A model generated the notes under the pieces. It had not been told where the DNA came from. It did not search any database and saw only the letters and a list, made by a program, of their open reading frames with translations. Both the position numbers and the translations under genes were made by a program. Shown here in pieces: positions 28,796 to 38,098 of a stretch of 62,517 nt of DNA; position 1 is the stretch's first letter; each line of letters starts with the position of its first letter. Source of the stretch: Thermoguttaceae bacterium (lineage in GTDB: Bacteria > Planctomycetota > Planctomycetia > Pirellulales > Thermoguttaceae); NCBI GenBank assembly GCA_017550965.1, contig JAFZNK010000166.1, positions 1 to 62,517 of the forward strand. Direction: 5' to 3'.

Positions 28796-30130
28796 ATGGC
28801 TACCAAACAAAAACAACTGAAAAACGAACCGAAAAACGTACAGAACGACGATCAAGTTCAGCAAGGAGGAGGTTTTATCAACGGCACGATACGTATCGTC
28901 CTTGTGCTCATTCTTGTCGCGTATATGTTGAAACCCTATATTTTCGACAAGCCACAAACAAGCAACGCCGAACTTCAAAATTTTGCCGTTCATGGAAACG
29001 TCATGGGAACGACATGGAACGCGGTCGTCTGCGCAAACGCCAACAAGCTGATTGAGATCAATAGCGCCGACGATTCTTCCTCGGATGAAACGATCGATTC
29101 CTGCGAAGTCCTCCTAGCGCGCATTATCCAGCGCAAACTTGATCAAGTCGATAAAATAGCGTCTACTTACCGCGCCGATTCTGAAGTATCAAAATTCAAC
29201 GCTTCTCAGTCGACCGATTGGTTTGACGTTTCGCCTGAAACGGCGGAAATTGTTTCTATTGCTCAAAAGGTCGCGAAGAACACAAACGGAGCCTTTGACG
29301 TTACCGTCGCGCCGCTTGTAAATCTTTATCGGTTCGGTCCTACGAAGTCTCCGTTAGTCGCCTTACCGTCAGACGAACAAATCGACGCCGTGAAACAAAA
29401 CGTCGGATACGCCAACTTGGAAGTGCGTTTGACGCCAAAACCGGGGTTAAAGAAATCTATACCCTCTTTAACAATCGATCTCTCAGGCGTAGCCAAAGGA
29501 TATTCTGTCGACCTTGCTGGAAAAGAACTTGAAAAACTAGGTCTAGATTCTTATATGATAGAAGTCGGCGGAGAAATTCGTTGTCGCGGCGAAAAAGTTG
29601 ATCCTGACACGCTCAAAAGAAAGCCTTGGGCGCTTGGAATCCAGACCCCGGAAATTGTCGTCAACGACGGCGCTTCTCACACTCCGGAAATTTATCGACT
29701 CGTCAACTTTAGTTCTCACGACCAAAGCTCCGCGCTTGCGACGAGCGGGGATTACCAAAATTTTCTTCAAGTAGGATCTGTTAGATTCTCGCATATCGTC
29801 GATCCTCGGACAGGAAAACCGACGGAAATCGTCGACGAGAACGATCCGAAAACTGAACGACTCGGATCCGTGTCGGTCCTATCCAATTCATGCGACGAGC
29901 TCTCCTGCGCGGAAGCGGACGCCTATGCCACGGCTTTTTTCGTTCTCGGCGTTGAAGAAGGACCTGCGATTGCGGAAAAATTAGGAACGCCAGTTCTTTA
30001 TCTCGTACGAAAAGACGATTCCGCAAAAGAACTCTCCGAAGTGTTTTCCAGCGCGTTCGGTTCCTTCGATTCCAAAACGCTCGAACAGATTAAGGAAGAA
30101 ATGAAGTCGGAAGAAAAGTCCTCTAAGTAG
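28796..30130 (+). CDS. apbE: ApbE-family FAD:protein FMN transferase
   Basis: Covalently attaches FMN to Thr/Ser in flavin carrier proteins, outside the cytoplasmic membrane. A single N-terminal membrane helix (about residues 33-50) anchors the 444-residue protein. Domain motifs are VMGTTWNAVV, DFDV-like NGAFDVTVAPLVNLY, LTIDLSGVAKGYSVD, EVGGEIRCRG, ALATSGDYQNF and SHIVDPRTGKP, the last with probable metal ligands. It follows queA by 57 bases. Its flavin-carrying client is not identified in the window. Confidence 0.93.
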   Translation: MATKQKQLKNEPKNVQNDDQVQQGGGFINGTIRIVLVLILVAYMLKPYIFDKPQTSNAELQNFAVHGNVMGTTWNAVVCANANKLIEINSADDSSSDETIDSCEVLLARIIQRKLDQVDKIASTYRADSEVSKFNASQSTDWFDVSPETAEIVSIAQKVAKNTNGAFDVTVAPLVNLYRFGPTKSPLVALPSDEQIDAVKQNVGYANLEVRLTPKPGLKKSIPSLTIDLSGVAKGYSVDLAGKELEKLGLDSYMIEVGGEIRCRGEKVDPDTLKRKPWALGIQTPEIVVNDGASHTPEIYRLVNFSSHDQSSALATSGDYQNFLQVGSVRFSHIVDPRTGKPTEIVDENDPKTERLGSVSVLSNSCDELSCAEADAYATAFFVLGVEEGPAIAEKLGTPVLYLVRKDDSAKELSEVFSSAFGSFDSKTLEQIKEEMKSEEKSSK

Positions 30131-30203
30131 CCAGCCGTTCTTCAGTATTATAACCGTTCGTCGTTTACGTTGTCGTTATTCGAAAGCTTAATTGGAAAAA
30201 CAC

Positions 30204-33200
30204 ATGAGCGCGTTATTTGCAAATCAAGTCGTTCGCGCGTCGGCGGGATCTGGCAAAACGTTCCAATTGAGCAACCGCTACCTGAAGCTCGTTCTGTGCG
30301 GAGCGTCTGTTGACTCTATTCTTGCGACAACGTTCACCAGAAAAGCGGCCGGGGAAATTCAGGATCGTATTTTATCTCGCCTTGGTCTTGCGGCCGCTCA
30401 TTCTCATGAGGCAGAACGGCTTTTTCACGCGCTGTGCGACGCGGATCCCGAATTTGAACAGAAATCGGGGCTAACGATACAAAACGCTCAAACGATCTTT
30501 CAACAAAAGCTAGAGGAAGTCGTTCAAGAACTCAATCGTCTGAGAATTTGCACATTGGACTCGTTTTTCATGCAGATTTCCGGAGGATATGCGTTTGAAG
30601 TTGGGCTTCCTCCTAATTGGCATATTGTTGAAGAAGTTGAAATTAGGCGATTGCAACATAGCGCGTTACTTACTTCTTTTGTGAAAGCCGATCCCAAACA
30701 CGCGGTCACCTTGTCGAGAATGCTCTTTAAAGGAGAATACAACAGGACGATCGAAGCGCAAATTTCCGATATAATCACAAATTCGCTTGGAATCTATTAC
30801 GCAACGACGCCAAAAGCATGGACGCGCATCGACGAAGGGCTTAATCCTAACCTGCCTAACTTAGACGCGTTACTGAACGCGCTTAAACAAGCCCAAGAGG
30901 AATTAAAGCAGGACGTCGACAAAAAAATTGTTGACAAAAGAGCCGTCGCCGCGATTGAAAAACTATATGGATACGCAGAAGCGCAAAATTGGACAGAATT
31001 TACCAGTCATGGATTCCTGAAAAAAGTTCAAAAAGGCGAAAACTACTATTCCAAACCAATTCCCGATTATGTCGCAACGTCTCTTTTTAACTTGTTTGAC
31101 TACGCGCGACAACAAAACTTTGTTGACATTTCCGCCCAATTGCACGCCGCCTGGGGCGCTTTGCACGTTGTGTCCAACTTTTTCAATATAGCTAAAAAAG
31201 AAAATGGAGCTTACCGTTTCGACGATTTGACGCGCCTCCTGGTCAACCTTGAATTGGGAAACCAACTCAAAAAAATAGTCTATCGACTCAACGCAAGCGT
31301 TTCCCATATCCTCCTCGACGAGTTTCAGGACGCGTCGTTTGAACAATGGGCAATTGTCAAACCGTTTGTAACCTCGGTAGTTAACGAACGATCGAACGGT
31401 TCGTTCTTTTGCGTTGGCGACGTCAAACAAGCTATTTATGCATGGCGCGGGGGAAAAGCGGAAATCTTTGACACGATTGAACAAGACGTTCCCCGCGTCG
31501 CCAATAGTTCCATGGCGACCAATTGGCGAAGTTGCGGAATTATTATCGACGTCGTCAATAAATTGTTCCGCGGTATCAAAGAAAACGAAGCGTTCAATTT
31601 GCGCGACGATTCCGAAAACGAATTGAAAAACGCTATTCGAAAAGGCGTCGCGAGGTGGAGCGCAGGGTTTGAAGAACACCGTGCGGCAAAACAAAACCTT
31701 TCGGGTTTTTTCACTCTTGAACAAGCGCCAAAAGTCGACGATTCAGGAAGAATTCCTCCTTTGACGTCTCTCGTCGACGCGGGAGAACCCTGGGCGGCGG
31801 CCCCAAACGATCTCTCTCAAACGCTTGTCTTTATAGACGAAAACGAAAAAGACGAAGACGGAGAAGAATCCCCGGAATCTTCGAGCGCTTCGTCCAAATC
31901 GAAATTACAAAAGCAGGCGACGCTCGCGTATACCGTCGAAAGAATCTATCAACTTCGCAAACAATACCCGCTTGCTTCAATAGGAGTCCTTCCGCGCACC
32001 AACAAATATATAGCAAAATTGACCGCGCGTCTAAAAGAACGTTTTCGCGGGGAAGAAATCGAAATCAGCGAAGAAGGAGGAACGCCGCTTGCCGATTCGC
32101 CCGCAGTAAACGCCGTTTTATCAACGCTTCAACTTGCCTCGCATACCTGCGATTCCATCGCGCGTTTTCACGTCGCCAACATAGAACCGCTTTCCAAAAG
32201 ACTTGACATAACCGTAGAGGATTACGACAAACCCTTTAAAGCGCAAAACGTCTCTCGATACGTTCGAAAACTACTGGAAACTCATGGACTAGGCGACTTT
32301 GTTTCCCAACTCCGGGCAATTGTCGCGCCAATATGCGACAACCCGCGCGATAAAGAACGTCTCGACAAACTCGTTGAATATGCGTATAGTTTCCAAACGA
32401 AAGCTGATCATGAAGACGTCGATCAATTTATCCAGGCAATCAGGGATATGAAGATTGAATCGCCGTCAGCCGCGACATTACGAGTAATGAGTCTGCACAA
32501 ATCAAAGGGACTCGAATTCGATATCGTCGTCTTACCTGAACTGGACGCGCAGATTGACAGGATAAGGGCGACAGATCTTTTCGTTCACAGGAACAGTCCG
32601 AAAGCGCCAATCGACGCCGTGGTTAAATATGTTCCGCGCGATCGACTTGTCAATCTCCCGCCAAGCCTGGACAAATGGTTGCCCGAAACATTTAATGAAA
32701 AAACGGCGGGGGATATTCAGGAAGCGTTGAACTTATTATACGTCGGCGTAACGAGGCCCGTGCAGGGGCTTGTGGCGATCGTCGCGCCGCAGCCGACAAA
32801 AAGTAAAACGTTGACCTACGCTAAAATACTGCGCGAAGGTTTGGCTTCCGGTTATGTCGTCGAATCGGATCAATGGGCTAACGATCCTCGTCCACAGATT
32901 CTTTTTCGAGCTGGAGACGTCAACTGCGAAATCGGAAAACAGCTTCAACGCAAAAAGGAAGCGCAGGAACAGGAACTTTCCCTGATTCAACATGAATCGA
33001 AGCCGGGAACCTTCGACAAAAGGTTGCTCATGCGGCGTAAAACTCCCACAGGAGATCGAGAATCGTTTGCATGGACGCCGGAATCCGCATTCCAGGAAGG
33101 AACGGCTATTCACGCGTGCTTTGAAAGAATACGCTGGCTTGACGTCGACGGCGCGCCGACTGACGAAGAATTGGAAAACGTATTGCGACCGATTCTGCTG

Positions 33201-33605
33201 GATCGCGCCAAAACTCAGCAAGTACTCGGCAGATTTAAAAAAATCTGCAACTTGGACTTCACTCAAAAGCTATTGAGTCAATCGTCGTACGCCGGCTACG
33301 ATACGCAAGTTTACCGGGAGCGTCCCTTCTCATATATGGAAGGCAAAGACAGTTTAATACGCGGCACAATCGACCGTTTGGTTCTAAAATATCAAGACGA
33401 TCAACTTGTCGGCGCCGATATTATCGATTTTAAAAGCGATAAATACGCCTCGAAAGAAACTATTAACGAATATCGTTTGCAATTAAACGAGTACGGAAAA
33501 GTCGTGGCAAAGCAATTCAAGCTGTCTAAAGATAGAATCACCTTACGCCTCGCGTTTGTATCCGAAGATTGGCCGGAAGAGGAACGCAACTACATAATCC
33601 AATAG
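30204..33605 (+). CDS. AddA/RecB-type ATP-dependent helicase-nuclease
   Basis: A 1133-residue UvrD-superfamily DNA helicase fused to a nuclease, for double-strand break processing. Helicase motifs in order: VRASAGSGKTFQL (Walker A), HILLDEFQDAS (Walker B), FFCVGDVKQAIYAWRGG, TNWRSC, VMSLHKSKGLEFDIVVLPEL and LLYVGVTRPVQG. The C-terminal PD-(D/E)XK nuclease shows GTIDRLVLK, ADIIDFKSDKYA and YRLQLNEYG. I start at the ATG (30204), with GGA about 8 bases upstream. A TTG four codons earlier is possible. No AddB/RexB or RecC partner gene is adjacent, which is unusual. Confidence 0.9.
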   Translation: MSALFANQVVRASAGSGKTFQLSNRYLKLVLCGASVDSILATTFTRKAAGEIQDRILSRLGLAAAHSHEAERLFHALCDADPEFEQKSGLTIQNAQTIFQQKLEEVVQELNRLRICTLDSFFMQISGGYAFEVGLPPNWHIVEEVEIRRLQHSALLTSFVKADPKHAVTLSRMLFKGEYNRTIEAQISDIITNSLGIYYATTPKAWTRIDEGLNPNLPNLDALLNALKQAQEELKQDVDKKIVDKRAVAAIEKLYGYAEAQNWTEFTSHGFLKKVQKGENYYSKPIPDYVATSLFNLFDYARQQNFVDISAQLHAAWGALHVVSNFFNIAKKENGAYRFDDLTRLLVNLELGNQLKKIVYRLNASVSHILLDEFQDASFEQWAIVKPFVTSVVNERSNGSFFCVGDVKQAIYAWRGGKAEIFDTIEQDVPRVANSSMATNWRSCGIIIDVVNKLFRGIKENEAFNLRDDSENELKNAIRKGVARWSAGFEEHRAAKQNLSGFFTLEQAPKVDDSGRIPPLTSLVDAGEPWAAAPNDLSQTLVFIDENEKDEDGEESPESSSASSKSKLQKQATLAYTVERIYQLRKQYPLASIGVLPRTNKYIAKLTARLKERFRGEEIEISEEGGTPLADSPAVNAVLSTLQLASHTCDSIARFHVANIEPLSKRLDITVEDYDKPFKAQNVSRYVRKLLETHGLGDFVSQLRAIVAPICDNPRDKERLDKLVEYAYSFQTKADHEDVDQFIQAIRDMKIESPSAATLRVMSLHKSKGLEFDIVVLPELDAQIDRIRATDLFVHRNSPKAPIDAVVKYVPRDRLVNLPPSLDKWLPETFNEKTAGDIQEALNLLYVGVTRPVQGLVAIVAPQPTKSKTLTYAKILREGLASGYVVESDQWANDPRPQILFRAGDVNCEIGKQLQRKKEAQEQELSLIQHESKPGTFDKRLLMRRKTPTGDRESFAWTPESAFQEGTAIHACFERIRWLDVDGAPTDEELENVLRPILLDRAKTQQVLGRFKKICNLDFTQKLLSQSSYAGYDTQVYRERPFSYMEGKDSLIRGTIDRLVLKYQDDQLVGADIIDFKSDKYASKETINEYRLQLNEYGKVVAKQFKLSKDRITLRLAFVSEDWPEEERNYIIQ

Positions 33606-33668
33606 GATCGTAGTTTTTTTGTAAGAATTAACATTACCTGATATTGCGCAAGTAGTTTGGGAGTCGCG

Positions 33669-35708
33669 ATGAAATACAATCGAGATCAGGTTAATCCGCC
33701 TCAAGAGGTTGGATCGACTTCGATTATCGACGACGTCAATACGGACCAAAACGGTTTCATTGACGTCGTTCATCGCGATAGAACCACCTCTGTCAAATTG
33801 CGTAAGAAAAACTCTTTTCTTGGAAGCGTTCTCGCCTTCGTCGTCCCCTTTGTTATCGTCTCTTTTTTTGTCGGCGTTTTTCGAAACCAACATACTCCGT
33901 TGTTTTCTATCGCGTCTTCCGCGCAGGACGACGAAATAAAAACGACGTTGACAAAATCCCCCATGCTCGAAAAGGTCGCCGATCAATCGCTCGACGTCTC
34001 AGATTCCTTTACACCCTCCCATATTGAAAACGAAGAACAACAAGGCAAAACGTCTATTCAAGAATTACAAACGATAGAGATAGAACCAGGCGCCCCAACC
34101 AACAACGATCTTACCGAATCAGGATCAGAGCTTTCTATTGAAAGCCCTTTGCAAGATAATCAAGACGTTGACGAATTGATTGAAGAAGAAGAAGAAGAAG
34201 AAGCCCCTTCTCCATACGACGCTCCGGAGGAAACGAGTCAAGCGCTTGCCCAACTGGAATACCAATTTCTCGAAATAAGAAAAAACGACGTTCGTGATCC
34301 TGACATACTTTTGAGCGTGCTTTCGCCGTTGCGCGAACGGGCGAACGTTATCTCTGAAAGAGCGGTTCCCGAACTAGCCGAACCAGCGCGGACCGTTCTT
34401 AAAAAGATTCAATCTTTTCAAGAAATGCTCGCGCAAAATCACGATTTCTTCATACAACTGAAACAATTTGACCAAGCGTCTCTGGATCCGGCAGAATCTC
34501 GCGTCTTTTTTGATCGATTCCAAACACCTGAAAACGTCGACGAAGTCGCGTCCGAAATAGCCGCGTATCGTAACGATTTCACCAAGGTCGCCAATCGTCT
34601 TGATCAACTTGAAACGGTTGATCGGTGGAACGGTTTTGTTGAACAATATGGAGAGTCGCTCGAACGTTTTCACGTTTCACAAAACGCAGCGCGCAAGGCT
34701 ATTGAGTTTGTCTCCCAGCACAAGAGCCTCTCCGGAATGCCGCAAGAATTTAGCGGTTTAATTAGAAGAACGCCAGAGTGGACGTTTCAATTAGAAAACG
34801 TTGTTCCAACTCAGCGAAAAATCCTTTTACGACTCGAAGCAGAGATAGCGCAAAAATACTGGACGTTCTCGCCGTCCGCCGATAAATGTTACTATCTGCT
34901 CGCTCCTCCGAAACCTGGGCTGAACGACTACGTCGCCGACGCGGCAGGGTCCGTTAAGCAAGTTGAAATACCAAACAACGCCGAAGAAACTCGCTCTTCG
35001 GAATCTAAACAGACTGAATTTCTCCTCGAATTATCCGCTATCGCGCGTAGTATTCCGGACGACCTCCAAACACAGGACTCCGCAAGGTGGTATTCAGGCT
35101 GGTGCGAGTTCTTGACGCGAGTTCAGGAGACAAATCAGTTAGATTCCATCCTTCAATACGTTCTTATGCGCGACTGCGCTAAATTGCTCGCTTCAAGCGA
35201 TTACTTTTTTCAGCGCCGCCTTGAACCAATCCTAAAGATGTTAAATCTTCCTCAATTGGAAGAAGGCGCTTCCGTCGATCGTTTTCAAACAGAGACGCAA
35301 AAACTGCAAAAAATACGTCAACTTGCGAAGTCAAGACTCGATTTCCTCCCTAAAAACCACCTGGTCGTCGACAAAACGACGGCGCAACTCGACGCGCAAG
35401 TCGAGCGAGTAGCGTTCGTCTATCGAAGAATCGGATGGCTGGATCTTGACTTTGCCGACGAATGGAAATGTCGTCGTCCAAGCGATGGCGAACTCCCCGA
35501 AGGCGATCTATATGTGTCAATTCCTTCAGAGGAGAACGAACAACTTTCTCAATGGTTCAAAATCGGTTCGTCGAACGGTAAAAGAACGACTCTCAAACTC
35601 GCAACAAACAACGTTCCAAGAGGATCGATCGTTTTCTGTCGAGTTAGTCTGACTCAGGAAAAAACAATCGTCAAACGGGCGAGCGTCGAAAGGTTTTTCG
35701 ACAGATAA
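33669..35708 (+). CDS. Membrane-anchored coiled-coil protein of unknown function
   Basis: A 679-residue protein I do not recognise. About 45 polar residues are followed by one membrane helix (FLGSVLAFVVPFVIVSFFVG). A Glu/Gln/Ser-rich acidic linker follows, with a seven-Glu run encoded by a GAA repeat. The long region after it is mainly helical and charged, and the C-terminus is beta-like. Topology suggests an inner-membrane anchor with a large periplasmic part. Start at 33669 is supported by GGAG 7 bases upstream. A TTG four codons earlier is weaker. Last gene of the queA unit, 63 bases after the helicase-nuclease. Confidence 0.75.
   Translation: MKYNRDQVNPPQEVGSTSIIDDVNTDQNGFIDVVHRDRTTSVKLRKKNSFLGSVLAFVVPFVIVSFFVGVFRNQHTPLFSIASSAQDDEIKTTLTKSPMLEKVADQSLDVSDSFTPSHIENEEQQGKTSIQELQTIEIEPGAPTNNDLTESGSELSIESPLQDNQDVDELIEEEEEEEAPSPYDAPEETSQALAQLEYQFLEIRKNDVRDPDILLSVLSPLRERANVISERAVPELAEPARTVLKKIQSFQEMLAQNHDFFIQLKQFDQASLDPAESRVFFDRFQTPENVDEVASEIAAYRNDFTKVANRLDQLETVDRWNGFVEQYGESLERFHVSQNAARKAIEFVSQHKSLSGMPQEFSGLIRRTPEWTFQLENVVPTQRKILLRLEAEIAQKYWTFSPSADKCYYLLAPPKPGLNDYVADAAGSVKQVEIPNNAEETRSSESKQTEFLLELSAIARSIPDDLQTQDSARWYSGWCEFLTRVQETNQLDSILQYVLMRDCAKLLASSDYFFQRRLEPILKMLNLPQLEEGASVDRFQTETQKLQKIRQLAKSRLDFLPKNHLVVDKTTAQLDAQVERVAFVYRRIGWLDLDFADEWKCRRPSDGELPEGDLYVSIPSEENEQLSQWFKIGSSNGKRTTLKLATNNVPRGSIVFCRVSLTQEKTIVKRASVERFFDR
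34178..34202 (+). repeat. GAA trinucleotide run inside the coiled-coil protein gene
   Basis: About seven tandem GAA codons give a poly-Glu stretch in an acidic linker. The repeat preserves the reading frame when it changes length by whole units. Confidence 0.8.
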
Positions 35709-35725
35709 GCGTTTTAAAAGACTAA

Positions 35726-35753
35726 AAAAGCGACCGGTTCAACAGTCGCTTTT
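35726..35753. terminator. Bidirectional intrinsic terminator
   Basis: AAAAGCGAC (35726-35734) pairs with GTCGCTTTT (35745-35753) around a 10-base loop. A-rich sequence lies on one side and T-rich on the other. It separates the convergent coiled-coil gene (plus) and the dehydratase gene (minus), and can serve both. Confidence 0.82.
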
Positions 35754-35782
35754 GGAAATATGAGGAAAACGCGTTTCAAGCG

Positions 35783-37705
35783 TTACCTCTTCTCCTCGTT
35801 CTTCGGAGGTAAAACGGTCGGTTTATACTCGGGCACGAAATCTTGAAGCCGCTTGCGAATAGCTTCTTGCGGTCCGGTCGTCAACGAAAGAAGTTCGTCA
35901 ATTTGATTTTGAACGTCGGCAAGGTCAAATTGACGATGCTCCGCGGCAAAAAGCTTTTTCTGGGTCGTGGGAATACGCGTTTCAGATTCGAAATATAACT
36001 CTTCGTACAATTTTTCGCCAGGTCTGAGACCGATTTCTTGAATTTCGATCGCATGCTCAGGCAGACCTGAAAGACGGATAAGATCTTTCGCAAGTTCCAT
36101 GATTTGGACAGGTTCGCCCATATCAAGAACGAAGATTTCCCCGCCCTTGCCCAAAGCGGCGGCGTCTAAGACAAGTTGAGACGCTTCGGGAATCGTCATA
36201 AAGTAACGCGTCATACGCTTGTCGGTGATTGTAATAGGACCGCCGTCTTGAATCTGTTTCTTAAAAATGGGAACGACGCTTCCATTCGAACCCAGAACGT
36301 TCCCAAAACGCGTGACGATAAACTTCGTCTTGGAATGAGCGGCAAGAGCGTTAACATAGCGTTCCGCCATCTGTTTCGAACATCCCATTACGCTTGAGGG
36401 ATTAACGGCCTTGTCGGTCGAAACCATGACAAATTTTTCGGCACCGTACTTGTCGGCACAATCAGCCACAACCTTCGTACCGTAGATGTTGTTCCGAACA
36501 GCTTCCGGAATATTGGCTTCCATCAACGGGACGTGTTTATGCGCGGCGGCATGAAAAACAATCTCCGGACGCGCGACGGCAAAAATGCCGTCAATTCGTT
36601 CCTGGTTGGCGACGTCGGCGATAATAGGCGTAATCTTTGTGTTCTTCTTATATGAGAGCAACTCTCGTTCCAGGAAGAAAATACGATTTTCTCCCCGTCC
36701 GAGAATGAACAACTCCTTCGGCTCAAATCGCATGATCTGTCGACAAATCTCCGAGCCAATGCTGCCGCCGGCCCCCGTCACCATAACGCGTCGATTCGTA
36801 AGGAGCGAGTGTATTTGATCGTCGTCTAACGAGATCGGCTCACGTTTTAAAAGATCGTTAACATTAACGTCGCGAATTGGAATTTTGGTGTCGGGATAAA
36901 ACTCAACCTGAGGAACAACTTGGAGTCGCAGACCGTTCTTATCGCATTTGTCATAAAGCATTCTGAACGTCTTGCCCGGCAACGAACCGGCGACAAAAAG
37001 AATCGTCTTGACATTCGCTTTATGAGCGGCTGACACAAAATTATCGACTTTAGCGACAACTGGCAACGCGCCAAGACGCATACGAACCTTATAATCGTGG
37101 ATCGTCAAAAAACCGACGACACGAAAACCGACGTTGCGTTGCGTATTAATGATGTTGGCAATATGCGCGCCGCGAGCGTTAGCGCCAACCAAAAAAGCAG
37201 GCTCGTCTTCCGAATCCGTTTCGAAGGACGGCACGATTGATTCGTGATAGAACCGTCTTGTCAAACGTCCGCCGCCACGCACGATAATGGACAAAATCAT
37301 GTCCAAAAATACAATGCTCAACGGGATACTAATAGTCCAAAAGCCGAAAGACCTTCCGATAGCGAAAAAGATAACGATCCCGGCAAAAGCAACGGCAGAA
37401 TCGGCGATAATCGAACTTAATTCTCGAATCGTCGCATAATAACCTATGTTACGATAGGATCGACTCGCGTAGAGAACGAACATTTTGATCAAAAGGATCC
37501 AAGGGAGGGAACGCCAAAACATCCCCATATACTTGGTCCAATCGTCAAACTTGATGACGTATGCAAAGAAATATGCGAAGCTATAGATCAAAAGATTAAC
37601 GACGATCGATCGTACATAGACAACCGGACGCATCTTAAAAAACGTTTGATCAGGATCAACCGTCAGCTTGACTTCGTCCGTTTGTTGCTCAAAATCCGTC
37701 ATCAT
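35783..37705 (-). CDS. CapD/FlaA1-family polysaccharide biosynthesis nucleotide-sugar dehydratase
   Basis: A 640-residue membrane enzyme for surface-glycan precursor synthesis. Four or five N-terminal membrane helices (about residues 28-145) and a CoA-binding-like domain precede the SDR domain, which begins RRVMVTGAGGSIGSEICRQI near 310. The active-site region is VSTDKAVNPSSVMGCSKQMA, where Met replaces the usual Tyr, as in the inverting UDP-GlcNAc 4,6-dehydratase group. The C-terminus contains GLRPGEKLYEELYF. The start is an ATG-ATG pair. It is monocistronic, with a 393-base gap upstream. Confidence 0.93.
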   Translation of the reverse strand: MMTDFEQQTDEVKLTVDPDQTFFKMRPVVYVRSIVVNLLIYSFAYFFAYVIKFDDWTKYMGMFWRSLPWILLIKMFVLYASRSYRNIGYYATIRELSSIIADSAVAFAGIVIFFAIGRSFGFWTISIPLSIVFLDMILSIIVRGGGRLTRRFYHESIVPSFETDSEDEPAFLVGANARGAHIANIINTQRNVGFRVVGFLTIHDYKVRMRLGALPVVAKVDNFVSAAHKANVKTILFVAGSLPGKTFRMLYDKCDKNGLRLQVVPQVEFYPDTKIPIRDVNVNDLLKREPISLDDDQIHSLLTNRRVMVTGAGGSIGSEICRQIMRFEPKELFILGRGENRIFFLERELLSYKKNTKITPIIADVANQERIDGIFAVARPEIVFHAAAHKHVPLMEANIPEAVRNNIYGTKVVADCADKYGAEKFVMVSTDKAVNPSSVMGCSKQMAERYVNALAAHSKTKFIVTRFGNVLGSNGSVVPIFKKQIQDGGPITITDKRMTRYFMTIPEASQLVLDAAALGKGGEIFVLDMGEPVQIMELAKDLIRLSGLPEHAIEIQEIGLRPGEKLYEELYFESETRIPTTQKKLFAAEHRQFDLADVQNQIDELLSLTTGPQEAIRKRLQDFVPEYKPTVLPPKNEEKR

Positions 37706-38098
37706 ATCGCTAGTACCGCGTTCAATTCACAAATCAAGCCTAAACCGAATTCGCCAAGAATCCATCTACCGTCTCTTCAATTCTGGCAACACAGGGGAAC
37801 GCTGAGTTTAAAAGCATATGCTCCCTGCCTCACGACGAATCCGGTTACTAATCGTCGATTTCACTACAATCAGCTTATCTATTTTACTATCTTCTCTCAA
37901 AATATCTATACGATTGTTGAAAAAGTTCCGCGATAATTTGTGAATATAGAGCGTTTTAATCGTCAAATACGCATATCCGCCACATGTTATATCTTCCTAA
38001 AACGAAACGGCGCTTTCTTCTGTGAAAACGCCGTTTCGTTTCAATACGGAAAGTCGTCTTAAAGTCGACGACTCTTCTTAAAAGTCACGTCAAAACAT
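37706..38098. other. 393-base intergenic gap with a hairpin
   Basis: AT-rich DNA between the dehydratase gene and the rhamnosidase gene (both minus strand). It presumably holds the dehydratase promoter, but I see no convincing -35/-10 pair. No ORF with coding character and no structured RNA that I recognise are present, apart from the strong inverted repeat at 38001-38040, annotated separately. Confidence 0.6.
38001..38040. terminator. Strong hairpin downstream of the rhamnosidase gene
   Basis: A 12-base-pair perfect stem (AACGAAACGGCG at 38001-38012 with CGCCGTTTCGTT at 38029-38040) encloses a 16-base loop. On the minus strand it ends CGTTTCGTTTTAG, a T-rich tail, about 60 bases after the rhamnosidase stop. 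It could act in both directions. Confidence 0.7.

Noticed and set aside
30963..31724. Minus-strand 253-residue open frame inside the helicase-nuclease gene
   Set aside because: It is antisense to conserved helicase motifs and has no independent support.
34178..34202. Phase-variation tract in the coiled-coil protein gene
   Set aside because: The unit is three bases, so length change keeps the frame. It could vary linker length but not switch the gene off.
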